The notes under the pieces were generated by a model, which was not told the DNA's origin, did no database searches, and worked only from the letters and a program-made list of their open reading frames with translations. From positions 2,356,001 to 2,420,000 of the forward strand of contig NZ_FNUC01000004.1 in assembly GCF_900106035.1 (NCBI RefSeq): a DNA stretch of 64,000 nt. Reading direction: 5' to 3'. The translations under genes and the position numbers were made by a program. Shown here piece by piece: positions 17,895 through 26,186 of this stretch (its first letter is position 1; each line of letters starts with the position of its first letter). This stretch comes from Jiangella alba (GTDB lineage Bacteria > Actinomycetota > Actinomycetes > Jiangellales > Jiangellaceae).

Positions 17895-18649
17895 GCATCG
17901 AGACGACCCTGCGATCGGCCCTCGAGGACGTCGCTGCCGACGCCCTGCCGGTGCCCGCGCTGGCCGCCACCGCGCTGCGCCGGGCCCGCCGTCGCCGTAC
18001 CGCCGTTCGGAGCGCGGTGGCCGCGGGCGCGGTCGCCGCCGTCGCCGTGCCGGCCGGCGTTCTCGGCCGCGGCGACGACGACGCGACCGGCCTCGCCGTC
18101 GCCCAGGCGGGCGTCGTGCCGGCGCCCGGGTGGCGCGAGCTGACCGCGGACGAGGTGGCGGCCGCCGTCGACGCCTGCTATCCCGGCCCGGGGGATCCCG
18201 CCCCGGCCGACGAGTGGGACGCGGTACACGGGATCCGGCTCACCGAGCCGGCGTCGCCCACGTGGGTGATCTCCGAGTCCGGCGGTGAGCGCCGGGTCGA
18301 GTGCACTCTCCCGGCCGGCGCGGACGGCGCCCCGCTGCTGCGGACCGCCGGGCCGGACCGCGACGGCGGGACGCTGATGACCGACGACGGCCTGGGCGCC
18401 GGCAGCTATGCCGATCCGGTGACGCGGGTGACCGTCCAGTACGGCGACCGGCCGGAGCAGGAGGCCGTGCTGTGGGACGGGCTCTGGTTCGACCCGCTGG
18501 ACCACGCCCGGCTGCGCGGCTCGTGCGAGGGGCCGTTGCCGTACGTCGTGCGCGGCTACGACGAGGGCGGCCGGGCCGTGACCGGGGCGTCGTTCGACGT
18601 CGAGGAGGCGGCCGGGCCGGCGCTCCCCGCCGTCGCGTGCCCGCCGTGA
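17891..18649 (+). CDS. Membrane-anchored protein, probable partner of the SigE-type sigma factor
   Basis: A 252-residue protein starting with ATGA overlap at the sigma factor stop. A ~35-residue cytoplasmic N-terminus (TTLRSALEDVAADALP) is followed by an Arg cluster (RRARRRR), one transmembrane segment (AVAAGAVAAVAVPAGVLG, residues about 40-57) and an external domain of ~190 residues with three Cys. In this sigma group the translationally coupled membrane gene often acts as anti-sigma factor. No zinc-binding HxxxCxxC motif is present, so the role is inferred from position and topology. No characterised domain is recognised outside the membrane. Confidence 0.75.
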   Translation: MSIETTLRSALEDVAADALPVPALAATALRRARRRRTAVRSAVAAGAVAAVAVPAGVLGRGDDDATGLAVAQAGVVPAPGWRELTADEVAAAVDACYPGPGDPAPADEWDAVHGIRLTEPASPTWVISESGGERRVECTLPAGADGAPLLRTAGPDRDGGTLMTDDGLGAGSYADPVTRVTVQYGDRPEQEAVLWDGLWFDPLDHARLRGSCEGPLPYVVRGYDEGGRAVTGASFDVEEAAGPALPAVACPP

Positions 18650-18703
18650 TCCGGACGGGGCCGCACGGCGGCTCTGAGATCGGTCCGAGATCCGTGTGAG
18701 AAC

Positions 18704-19528
18704 ATGATCCGCATGGCCTCCCGAGTGCGTCGCGCCGGTCATCGCGGCCGGGGGCGTCGCCGGGCACCCGACTCACCGCCGCCGCGTCGTCGCGGCCGCC
18801 GGGGTCGCCGCGTCGCCGGGTTCGCGCTCGGGCTGGTGGCGCTGGGCTTCGCCGGCTGGATGCTGATGCCCGACGGCGAGCCGATGGCGGGCAACGCGGC
18901 CACGCCGCCACCCGAGCGGCATGCGCCCAAGATGGTCGTCGTCATGGCGGCCGAACGGCCGCCGCCACCGCCCACCGCGACGCCGACGCCGTCCACCCCG
19001 GAGGTCCCCGCCACCGGTCCCGGCACCTTCGTCGTCACGCCGGGCGAGAGCGGCCGGGCCGGCGAGGGCAGCACGCTGCTGACGTACACCGTCGAGATCG
19101 AGACCGGGCTGCCGTTCGACCCGATCGAGGTGGCCGCCGTCGTCGACGCCACCCTGGCTGACCCGCGCAGCTGGATCGCCGACGGCCACCACTCCTTCCA
19201 GCGCGTGCCCGCCGGCGGCGATCTGCGCATCCTGGTCGCCAGCCCGGGCACCACCGACCAGCTGTGCGCGCCGCTGCGCACCCGCGGCGAGGTGTCGTGC
19301 CGCAACGGCGACAACGTCGTGCTGAACGGCCTGCGCTGGGCCGTCGCCGTCCCGCACTACAACGGCGACCTCGCCGGTTACCGCCAGTACGTCGTCAACC
19401 ACGAGGTCGGCCACGCCCTCGGCCAAGGCCACGTCGACTGCCCGGGGCCGGGTGAGGTCGCGCCGGTCATGCTGCAGCAGACCTACGGCCTGGACGGCTG
19501 CCTGGCCAACAGCTGGCCATTCCCCTGA
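18704..19528 (+). CDS. DUF3152 domain-containing, metalloprotease-like exported protein
   Basis: A 274-residue protein with a very basic cytoplasmic N-terminus, one transmembrane segment (VAGFALGLVALGFAGWMLM, residues about 38-56), a Pro-rich linker and a DUF3152 domain. The domain contains the zincin-like NHEVGHALGQGHVDCPG, a third His two helical turns on (GHxDCPG), and paired cysteines (LCAPLRTRGEVSCRNG). This is the normal DUF3152 architecture, widespread in actinobacteria, with peptidase activity predicted but not demonstrated to my knowledge. ATG 18704 is taken; ATG 18713 is possible. It lies 55 bp after the sigma/membrane pair and may be its target or simply a neighbour. Confidence 0.87.
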   Translation: MIRMASRVRRAGHRGRGRRRAPDSPPPRRRGRRGRRVAGFALGLVALGFAGWMLMPDGEPMAGNAATPPPERHAPKMVVVMAAERPPPPPTATPTPSTPEVPATGPGTFVVTPGESGRAGEGSTLLTYTVEIETGLPFDPIEVAAVVDATLADPRSWIADGHHSFQRVPAGGDLRILVASPGTTDQLCAPLRTRGEVSCRNGDNVVLNGLRWAVAVPHYNGDLAGYRQYVVNHEVGHALGQGHVDCPGPGEVAPVMLQQTYGLDGCLANSWPFP

Positions 19529-19563
19529 GCTCGGCTGGCCACCCTGGCGCCGGCCCCGGCCGG

Positions 19564-19961
19564 CAACGGTGCCGCCGTCAAGGACTTCCTGGCTCGCACC
19601 GGTCCGGACGACGATTTCGCGGCAGACGTCGCGGCGACCCGGGAGCTCCTCACGGCGGAGGAGAGCTCGGCGTGGCCCGACGCCGGATCCTCGACACCGG
19701 CGTCCTCTCAACGCAGAGCGCGACGGCGGCGGCAGGAGTTCGTCGACGGCGTGCGCACTGATCCCCGTCGAGGACGACACGACCGATGTCGCTCTGGTCC
19801 ACGCCCGGTTCCTCGCGGACGTCAGGCGCTCAGGCAAGCCCCGGGGCGCCCACGACCTGATCATCGCCGCCACCGCGGCCGCCACTGCTCGCGCGCTGGT
19901 GACGAGCGACGATCAGGCGAGGTTCGACGATCTGCCCGGAGTGCACACACTCCGGGCGTGA
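19564..19961 (+). pseudogene. Degraded VapBC-type toxin-antitoxin pair
   Basis: Three fragments lie in order. (1) An antitoxin-like C-terminus without a start, including DDDFAADVAATRELL and ending near SAWPDA. (2) At 19672 a GTG overlaps it and opens a PIN-domain N-terminus, ARRRILDTGVLSTQ, with the first catalytic Asp; it stops at 19761. (3) In another frame the PIN C-terminus follows: SGKPRGAHDLIIAATAAAT and ALVTSDDQARFDDLPGV, ending 19961. About 40 central PIN residues and the antitoxin N-terminus are missing, so both genes are broken. Overlapping antitoxin-toxin order is typical of vapBC. It marks a past mobile or addictive module. Confidence 0.65.
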
Positions 19962-19974
19962 CCGTCGCCGGGCC

Positions 19975-20643
19975 TCAGAGCGACGTGCCGGTGCCGATGG
20001 GGCAGGAGACGCCGGTGCCGGAGAGGCCGCAGTAGCCGTTCGGGTTCTTCGCGTCGCTCAGGTACTGCTGGTGGTAGTCCTCGGCGTAGTAGAACGCGCC
20101 GAGCGGCTCGACCTCGGTGGTGATGTCGCCGTGGCCGGCGGCGCGCAGCTTGGCCGCGTACGCGTCGCGCGAGGCGAGGGCGGTCTCGAGCTGCGACGGC
20201 GACGTGGTGTAGACGGCCGAGCGGTACTGCGACCCGATGTCGTTGCCCTGCCGCATGCCCTGGGTGGGGTCGTGCTCCTCCCAGAACGCCTTGAGCAGCG
20301 CGGCGAAGCTGATGACGGCGGGGTCGAAGACGACGCGGACGACCTCGGCGTGGCCGGTGCGGCCGGTGCACGTCTCTTCGTAGGTGGGGTTCGTGGTGTA
20401 CCCGCCGGCGTAGCCGACGGCGGTGGTCCACACGCCGGGCAGGCGCCAGAAGATGCGCTCTGCGCCCCAGAAACAGCCCATGCCGAAGACGGTCTCCTGG
20501 AAGCCGGCCGGGGGCTCGGCCTCGATCGGGGTGCCGAGGACGGTGTGCGTGCCGGCCAGCCCGAACGGACGGGCGTCGCGGCCGGGCAGGGCCTCCTCGG
20601 GGCCGACCTTCCTCGTCTTCACCAAGCGATCGAACAGCGACAT
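19975..20643 (-). CDS. msrA: Peptide-methionine (S)-S-oxide reductase
   Basis: A 222-residue MsrA that reduces methionine-S-sulfoxide in proteins using thioredoxin. The catalytic GCFWG motif is intact ([15 protein letters not shown]), followed by the conserved GYAGG, GxTGHAEVV and [20 protein letters not shown] segments. Recycling cysteines lie near the C-terminus ([14 protein letters not shown]). The ~45-residue N-terminal extension is common in actinobacterial MsrA. The ATG at 20643 is fixed by GGAGG upstream. It lies head-to-tail with the MocR regulator gene and may share its transcript, with 58 bp between. Confidence 0.96.
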   Translation of the reverse strand: MSLFDRLVKTRKVGPEEALPGRDARPFGLAGTHTVLGTPIEAEPPAGFQETVFGMGCFWGAERIFWRLPGVWTTAVGYAGGYTTNPTYEETCTGRTGHAEVVRVVFDPAVISFAALLKAFWEEHDPTQGMRQGNDIGSQYRSAVYTTSPSQLETALASRDAYAAKLRAAGHGDITTEVEPLGAFYYAEDYHQQYLSDAKNPNGYCGLSGTGVSCPIGTGTSL

Positions 20644-20701
20644 TCGCAGACACCTCCGTTCACTGGAACAACGGCGACGGCCGCGGCGTTCCCGGCGCGG
20701 T

Positions 20702-22156
20702 TCAGGCGACGGCGTCGACGGGGTCCGCGGTGGCTCCGCCGTCCGCCGTCACCGCCCGGAACGCCTGCTCCAGCGCCTCGACGGCGGGCTCGATGACGTC
20801 CGCGGGATGGGTGTACGGCAGCCGCAGCCACCGCTCGAACGCGCCGTCGACGCCGAAGCGGGGGCCGGCCGCGAGCCTGATGCCGTGCCGTTCCGCCGCG
20901 CCGACGAGCCGGGTGGACACCGGCGCGCCGAGGTCGCACCACAGCACCAGCCCACCCGCCGGTACCCGCGTCCGCCACGTCGGCAGCCGCCGCGCCAGGG
21001 CGTCCAGCAGCGCGTCGCGGCGGGTGCGCAGCTCCGCCCGGCGGGCCGGCAGGGCCGCGTCGAGGCCGCCGAGCAGCTCCGTGACGGCCAGCTGCTCGAC
21101 CACCGCGGAGCCCATGTCGACGCTCGCGCGGACGGCGGCCAGCCGGCGGATCAGCGCGGTGCTCGCGCGCGCCCACCCGACCCGCAGCCCGCCCCACAGC
21201 GTCTTGCTCGCGCTGCCGACGGTGACGGTGAGGTCGTCGGGCAGGTGCGTGGCCAGCGGAGGCGGCACCGGCCCGTCCAGCGCCAGCTCGACCAGCGTCT
21301 CGTCGACGACGGTGAGCGTGCGGCTGCGGGTGAGGACGGCGCCCAGCTCGCGCCGCTCGGCGTCGGTGGCCAGCAGCCCGGTCGGGTTGTGGAAGTCGGG
21401 CATGAGGTAGGCCAGTCGCGGCGCGGTCTGCCGGACGGCGGCCGCGACGGCGCCGAGGTCCCAGCCGTCGGCAGCCAGCGGGACGGGCACCGCGGTGGCG
21501 CCGTGCCGCCCGATCGCGTCCAGCGCGTTCGGATACGTCGGCTGCTCCACCAGCACGCGGTCGCCGACGCCGGTGGCCAGCTGCAGGACCAGCGTGAACG
21601 CGTGCTGGGCCCCGGCCGTCACGAGCACCTGGGCGGGCAGCGTGGGCAGGCCGCGGGCCGTCAGGCGGTCGGCGACGGCGGCACGCAGCTCCGGCAGCCC
21701 GAACAGGTGGTACCCGGAGCCGGGCAGGTGCCGCGGCAGCTGCTCCAGCGCGGCGTCGTAGGCGCGGCGCACCTCGGCCGGGGCCTCGGGCGCGGCGTGC
21801 GCGAGGTCGAGCAGGTCCGAGCCGTCGGCGGCCCACGGCGTCCACGCGGGGCCGCCGCGGGCGTCCCCACGCGTCCCGCCCCGCGACGGCGGCAACGCGC
21901 TCCGCGTGCCCGAGCCCTGCCGGCTGACGGCGTACCCGCCGTCGCGCAGCTCGTCGTAGGCGGCGGTGACCGTCGTCCGGCTGACGCCCAGCGCCGCGGC
22001 CAGCTCGCGCTCACCCGGCAGCCGAGTGTCCAGCGGCAGCCGGCCGTCGAGCACCAGCCGCCGGATCGCCGCCGCGACGCGGGCGTAGGCCGGACCCCCG
22101 GCCTCGGGCCGGTCACCGATCATCGTCGCCAGTTGCGGTCCTGTGACAGTGCGCAC
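20702..22156 (-). CDS. MocR/PdxR family transcriptional regulator (GntR HTH fused to aminotransferase)
   Basis: A 484-residue fusion: winged HTH at residues about 20-90 ([20 protein letters not shown]) and a fold-type I aminotransferase domain. The PLP lysine motif SASKTLWGG is present, with the NPTG stretch (MPDFHNPTG). MocR proteins sense PLP or amino compounds, and many control PLP synthesis, GABA use or linked membrane proteins. It starts at GTG 22156 and is divergent from a YczE-type membrane protein gene only 65 bp away. MocR/YczE head-to-head pairing is recurrent in actinobacteria and suggests YczE is the regulated gene. Confidence 0.92.
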   Translation of the reverse strand: MRTVTGPQLATMIGDRPEAGGPAYARVAAAIRRLVLDGRLPLDTRLPGERELAAALGVSRTTVTAAYDELRDGGYAVSRQGSGTRSALPPSRGGTRGDARGGPAWTPWAADGSDLLDLAHAAPEAPAEVRRAYDAALEQLPRHLPGSGYHLFGLPELRAAVADRLTARGLPTLPAQVLVTAGAQHAFTLVLQLATGVGDRVLVEQPTYPNALDAIGRHGATAVPVPLAADGWDLGAVAAAVRQTAPRLAYLMPDFHNPTGLLATDAERRELGAVLTRSRTLTVVDETLVELALDGPVPPPLATHLPDDLTVTVGSASKTLWGGLRVGWARASTALIRRLAAVRASVDMGSAVVEQLAVTELLGGLDAALPARRAELRTRRDALLDALARRLPTWRTRVPAGGLVLWCDLGAPVSTRLVGAAERHGIRLAAGPRFGVDGAFERWLRLPYTHPADVIEPAVEALEQAFRAVTADGGATADPVDAVA

Positions 22157-22221
22157 CAGTCCACTCTGGCACGATTGGCTATGGAAGAACAGGCCACTTG
22201 TCGGTGAGTATGGGGTCCGTG

Positions 22222-22830
22222 ATGACCCGCCGCCTGATCCAGCTCTTCGCCGGCCTGCTGCTCTACGGCTTCAGCATGGCCCTGCTCGTCGAGGCCGGCC
22301 TCGGCCTGGACCCGTGGGACGTACTGCACCAGGGCATCGCCGAGCGCGCCGGCCTCAGCATCGGCACCATCGTCATCCTGGTCGGCGTCGTGGTGCTGCT
22401 GCTGTGGATCCCGCTGCGGCAGCGGCCCGGCGTCGGCACCATCGCCAACGCACTGCTGGTCGGGCTGGCCGCCGACGCGTCCATCTGGCTGCTGCCGTCG
22501 CCCGATCCGCTGGCCGTGCAGATCGTGTTCCTGGTCTCGGGCGTGGTGCTGAACGCCGTCGCCACCGCGGCCTACATCGGCGCCCGGCTCGGGCCCGGCC
22601 CGCGCGACGGCCTGATGACCGGGCTGGTCCAGCGGACCGGCCGATCGGTGCGAGTGGTCCGGACCTCGATCGAGGTGACGGTGCTCGCCACCGGCTGGCT
22701 GCTCGGCGGCACCGTCGGGGCCGGGACCGTGGTCTATGCGCTCGCGATCGGCCCGCTGGTGCACCTGCTGCTGCCGAGGTTGCAGGTCCGTGAGCCGGTT
22801 CGCGTCGCCGCCGCCACCGCGGCGACGTAG
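22222..22830 (+). CDS. YczE/YyaS/YitT family membrane protein
   Basis: A 202-residue protein with five or six transmembrane helices (LFAGLLLYGFSMALL; GTIVILVGVVVLLLW; IANALLVGLAADASIWLL; IVFLVSGVVLNAVATAAYIG; TVLATGWLLGGTVGAGTVVY). The LDPWDVLHQG and GPRDGLMTG signatures are typical of the YczE subgroup. ATG 22222 is chosen because GGGG lies 6 bp upstream and the protein then begins MTRRLIQLFAG; upstream in-frame ATG/GTG codons lack spacing. Its function is unknown, possibly vitamer or amine transport given its constant link to MocR regulators. The stop overlaps the likely -10 of the next gene. Confidence 0.85.
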   Translation: MTRRLIQLFAGLLLYGFSMALLVEAGLGLDPWDVLHQGIAERAGLSIGTIVILVGVVVLLLWIPLRQRPGVGTIANALLVGLAADASIWLLPSPDPLAVQIVFLVSGVVLNAVATAAYIGARLGPGPRDGLMTGLVQRTGRSVRVVRTSIEVTVLATGWLLGGTVGAGTVVYALAIGPLVHLLLPRLQVREPVRVAAATAAT

Positions 22831-22842
22831 AGTCGCATGTCG
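22828..22842 (+). promoter_or_regulatory. -10 element for leaderless metB transcript
   Basis: TAGAGT at 22828-22833 (its first three bases are the stop codon of the YczE gene) ends 8 bp before the GTG at 22842. There is no ribosome-binding site. The arrangement matches the other leaderless genes of the window. Confidence 0.45.
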
Positions 22843-23978
22843 TGCACGGATTCGAGACGCGAGCCATCCACGCGGGGCAGGACCCCGACCCCCGCACCGG
22901 TGCGGTCATCACCCCCATCTACGCCACCAGCACCTACGCCCAGGACGGCGTCGGCGGGCTGCGCGAGGGGTACGAGTACAGCCGCACCGCCAACCCCACG
23001 CGCACCGCGCTCGAAGAGTGCATCGCCGCGCTCGAGGGCGGCGTCCGTGGTCTCGCGTTCGCCAGCGGCATGGCCGCCGAGGACACCCTGCTGCGCACCG
23101 TCCTGAAGCCAGGCGACCACGTCGTCATCCCCGACGACGCCTACGGCGGCACGTTCCGGCTGGTCAGCAAGGTCGCCGAGCGGTGGGGCGTCAGCTGGAC
23201 GGCGGCGCCGGTCACCGACGTCGCGGCGGTCCGGGCGGCGGTCCGTCCCGAGACGAAGCTGATCTGGGTCGAGACGCCGACCAACCCGCTGCTCAGCGTC
23301 GCCGACATCACCGCTCTCGCCGCCGTCGCCCGCGACGCCGGCGTGCTGCTGGTCGTCGACAACACCTTCGCGACGCCGTACCTGCAGCAGCCGCTGGCGC
23401 TCGGCGCCGACATCGTCGTGCACTCGACCACCAAGTACTGCGGCGGCCACTCCGACGTCGTCGGCGGCGTGCTGGTGGTCTCCGACACCGCGCTCGGCGA
23501 CGAGCTGGCCTATCACCAGAACGCCATGGGCGCCGTCGCCGGCCCGTTCGACGCGTGGCTGGTGCTGCGCGGGCTGAAGACGCTCGCCGTCCGCATGGAC
23601 CGCCACTGCGACAACGCCGAGCGCGTCGTCCAGCTGCTCGAACGGCACCCGCGGGTCTCACAGGTGCTGTACCCGGGGCTGCCCGGGCACCCCGGCCACG
23701 ACGTCGCCGTCAAGCAGATGAGCCGGTTCGGCGGCATGGTGTCGTTCCGCATGGCCGACGGCGAGCAGGCCGCCGTCGACGTCTGCAACAGCACCCGGCT
23801 GTTCACCCTGGGCGAGTCGCTGGGCGGCATCGAGTCGCTGGTCGAGCACCCCGGCCGCATGACGCACGCCAGCGCCGCCGGCAGCGCGCTCGAGGTGCCC
23901 GGCGACCTCGTCCGGCTCTCCGTCGGCATCGAGACCGTCGAGGACCTCCTCGCCGACCTCGGCCAGGCGCTGGGCTGA
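22842..23978 (+). CDS. metB: Cystathionine gamma-synthase / cystathionine lyase (Cys/Met PLP family)
   Basis: A 378-residue fold-type I PLP enzyme. The start [20 protein letters not shown] and [11 protein letters not shown] segments are typical, and the PLP lysine is Lys198 in [15 protein letters not shown]. The late region [19 protein letters not shown] is conserved in both gamma-synthases and gamma-lyases. In actinobacteria with a cbs gene nearby the enzyme often works as a cystathionine gamma-lyase in reverse transsulfuration, so the direction is uncertain. The GTG start lacks a ribosome site and is probably leaderless. It pairs functionally with cbs at 13,050. Confidence 0.93.
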   Translation: MHGFETRAIHAGQDPDPRTGAVITPIYATSTYAQDGVGGLREGYEYSRTANPTRTALEECIAALEGGVRGLAFASGMAAEDTLLRTVLKPGDHVVIPDDAYGGTFRLVSKVAERWGVSWTAAPVTDVAAVRAAVRPETKLIWVETPTNPLLSVADITALAAVARDAGVLLVVDNTFATPYLQQPLALGADIVVHSTTKYCGGHSDVVGGVLVVSDTALGDELAYHQNAMGAVAGPFDAWLVLRGLKTLAVRMDRHCDNAERVVQLLERHPRVSQVLYPGLPGHPGHDVAVKQMSRFGGMVSFRMADGEQAAVDVCNSTRLFTLGESLGGIESLVEHPGRMTHASAAGSALEVPGDLVRLSVGIETVEDLLADLGQALG

Positions 23979-24042
23979 CACTTCCCCCTCCGATGCGGCG
24001 ACCGCTAGGGTGTGCCGACGCCGCGCGAAACCGAGGGGATTC

Positions 24043-25047
24043 ATGAGCTTTCAAGACGACCCGGGCCAGCGCTGGGGCAACCCCCAATGGGCGCCCCAGC
24101 CGGCGGCCGGCGAGCCGTCCCGGCTGGGTGGCCAGCGCACCGCGCTGACCGTGCTGCTGGCGATCATCGCGGTGGTCAGCGTGCTGTCCATCGCCGCGTA
24201 CGCCGGCCGCATCGGTTACGTCGACGAGGTCCTCGAGTCCGGCAGCATCGACCGTGCCGCGGCCGAGGACGCCGACGGCTTCGTGGCCGTCGGCGAGATC
24301 CTGTGGGTGCTGCTGATGCTCGCCATCGCCCCGGTGTTCATCGTGTGGCAGTACCGGCACGCGAAGAACGCTCGCCTCCTCGGCTCCCAGGACGGCGGCG
24401 TCGCCAGCCCCGGCTGGGCCATCGGCGGCTGGTTCATCCCGCTGGCGAACTTCGTCATCCCGGCGATCAACCTGTTCGGCAACGCCCGCCACAGCACGAC
24501 CTCCGCCGAGCGGCGCGGGCCGGCGATCGTCCCCGTGTGGGCGGTGTGCTGGGGTCTGGCGGCCGCGCTGGACCGCGGCGCCCAGGCCAGCATCCCCGAC
24601 GAGCTGTCCTCCGACTACCTCGACCGGCTGCGCACCGCCGACACCCTCTCGCTGGCGGCGAACGTCGGCTACATCGCGGCGGCCGTGCTGGCCGTCGTCA
24701 TGGTGCGGACGCTGACGACGCGGCAGGAGGCGGCGCTCGCGACCCGCATGACGTCGATCGGCCACCAGCAGCCGTACGCCTCGTGGCCGGCCGCCCCGCC
24801 CGGGGCGCAGTACGGCCAGCAGCCCTACGGCCAGCCCGGCTACGGTCAGCAGCCGTACGGCCAGCCCGCCTACGGCCCGCCGCCGGCCGGGCCGCCGTAC
24901 GGTCAGCCGGCGCCGCCGTACGGCCAGCCGCAGCCCGGCCCGAACCCGCCGCCGTCGCCGTTCGCGCCCAGCGACCCGCCGCCGAACGCGGACGGCCCGG
25001 CCGCACCGCCCGCCCCGCCGCCCCCGGTGCCGCCGCCCGCCCCCTGA
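24043..25047 (+). CDS. DUF4328 domain-containing membrane protein with Tyr-Gly-Gln-rich tail
   Basis: A 334-residue protein with about five transmembrane helices: ALTVLLAIIAVVSVLSIAAY, ILWVLLMLAIAPVFIVWQY, GWFIPLANFVIPAINLFGNA, VWAVCWGLAAALDRG and a last helix before residue 235. This matches DUF4328. The cytoplasmic C-terminal ~100 residues are low complexity: repeated PYGQPGYGQQ units and then a poly-Pro run. ATG 24043 is supported by GAGGGG 5 bp upstream. No function is established. A strong hairpin follows. Confidence 0.85.
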   Translation: MSFQDDPGQRWGNPQWAPQPAAGEPSRLGGQRTALTVLLAIIAVVSVLSIAAYAGRIGYVDEVLESGSIDRAAAEDADGFVAVGEILWVLLMLAIAPVFIVWQYRHAKNARLLGSQDGGVASPGWAIGGWFIPLANFVIPAINLFGNARHSTTSAERRGPAIVPVWAVCWGLAAALDRGAQASIPDELSSDYLDRLRTADTLSLAANVGYIAAAVLAVVMVRTLTTRQEAALATRMTSIGHQQPYASWPAAPPGAQYGQQPYGQPGYGQQPYGQPAYGPPPAGPPYGQPAPPYGQPQPGPNPPPSPFAPSDPPPNADGPAAPPAPPPPVPPPAP

Positions 25048-25062
25048 CCCGCACGCACGCGA

Positions 25063-25094
25063 ACGGCCGGCGACCCCGCAGGGTCACCGGCCGT
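25063..25094. terminator. Bidirectional terminator hairpin
   Basis: ACGGCCGG-cg-ACCC (25063-25076) pairs with GGGT-ca-CCGGCCGT (25081-25094), leaving a 4-nt loop. It lies between the convergent DUF4328 and LLM-oxidoreductase genes. Confidence 0.75.
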
Positions 25095-25108
25095 CGGCTG
25101 GACGCGGA

Positions 25109-26095
25109 TCAGGACGCGGCGGCCTCGCGCAGCGCCGGCAGCACCTCGGCGCCGATGCGCCGGATGGTGTCGGCCGGGTCGGCGCTGGCCACCTGGATGG
25201 CCACGTAGTCGGCGCCGACGTCGTGGACGAGCGGCCGGTACGCCTCGGTGAGCTGCTCGAGGTCGCGGACGATGGTGTACTTGCTGAGGATCTCCTGACG
25301 GTCCATGGCGTCGGCGCGCTCGCGCAGCACCATGGGATCGGCCACCTCGAGCCGGCCGGGCGCCCGCAGGCCACGCATCGAGACCAGCGCCTCCCACGCC
25401 TCGTCGTCGCTGCCGGCGAGGACGACCCAGCGGGTGGCCATCACGGTGGTGTCGGCCCCACGGGCGGCAGCGGCCTCGCGGTACGGCGTGATGATGTTGG
25501 CGACGGTCTCGGCGGGGTCCTTGACGCTGGTGATGAGGCCCTCGCAGGTCTCGCCGGCGAACGTCGCGGACTTCGGGCCGCCGGCCGCCATCCAGACCGG
25601 CGCGCGCCCGACGGGCGGGCTGTACAGCTTCGCCGTCCGGGCCTGGTAGAACTCGCCGTCGATGTCGAGCTTCTCGCCGGCCAGCAGGCCGTGCATGATG
25701 GTCAGCGCCTCGCGCATGCGGGCGATGCGCTCCTTGTAGCCGGGGAAGGCGTACCCCAGCGGCGCCTCGTTGATGGCCTCGCCGGTGCCGACGCCCAGGA
25801 TGAACCGGCCGTTGGAGAGCCGGTCGACGGTGGCGGCGGCCTGCGCGATCAGCGCCGGGTGGTAGCGGAACAGCGGGGCGGTGACGCTGGTGGCCAGCTC
25901 GACCCTGGACGTGGCCTGCGCGACGGCGCCGAACCAGGACCAGACGTAGCTCGCGGCCGAGACGTCGTCGACCCAGGGGTGGAAGTGGTCGGCCCCGGTG
26001 ACGACGTCGAATCCCACCTGTTCGGCGAGGACGGCGTGCTCCAGCAGGACCTCGGGCTGGTAGGACTCATGACTGCACAACCAGGCTAGTTTCAC
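25109..26095 (-). CDS. F420-dependent LLM-class oxidoreductase (TIGR03557-like)
   Basis: A 328-residue luciferase-like TIM-barrel protein. The opening MKLAWLCSHESYQPEVLLEH, the ADHFHPWVDD loop, the FILGVGTGEAINE phosphate-binding stretch and APVWMAAGGPKSA match F420-dependent G6PDH-like enzymes. The tail YVAIQVASADPADTIRRIG is also typical. It should use coenzyme F420 as hydride carrier; the substrate is unknown, and residues for glucose-6-phosphate phosphate binding cannot be confirmed by eye. The GTG at 26095 lies 6 bp after TAGAGT with no ribosome site, so it is probably leaderless. Divergent from threonine ammonia-lyase. Confidence 0.88.
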   Translation of the reverse strand: MKLAWLCSHESYQPEVLLEHAVLAEQVGFDVVTGADHFHPWVDDVSAASYVWSWFGAVAQATSRVELATSVTAPLFRYHPALIAQAAATVDRLSNGRFILGVGTGEAINEAPLGYAFPGYKERIARMREALTIMHGLLAGEKLDIDGEFYQARTAKLYSPPVGRAPVWMAAGGPKSATFAGETCEGLITSVKDPAETVANIITPYREAAAARGADTTVMATRWVVLAGSDDEAWEALVSMRGLRAPGRLEVADPMVLRERADAMDRQEILSKYTIVRDLEQLTEAYRPLVHDVGADYVAIQVASADPADTIRRIGAEVLPALREAAAS

Positions 26096-26101
26096 GGTCT
26101 C

Positions 26102-26107
26102 ACTCTA
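26102..26107 (-). promoter_or_regulatory. -10 element of leaderless LLM oxidoreductase gene
   Basis: On the minus strand the AT-rich run TATAGAGT ends 6 bp before the GTG at 26095; TAGAGT (26107-26102) is the -10 candidate. There is no Shine-Dalgarno. The same hexamer precedes metB. Confidence 0.45.
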
Positions 26108-26186
26108 TATCTTGTATCCGAGCACGGCTAGAGGCGCGTGCAGGTCGAGAAGCGATCATAGGCAGCCGGGTGACAGGATCGTCGTC

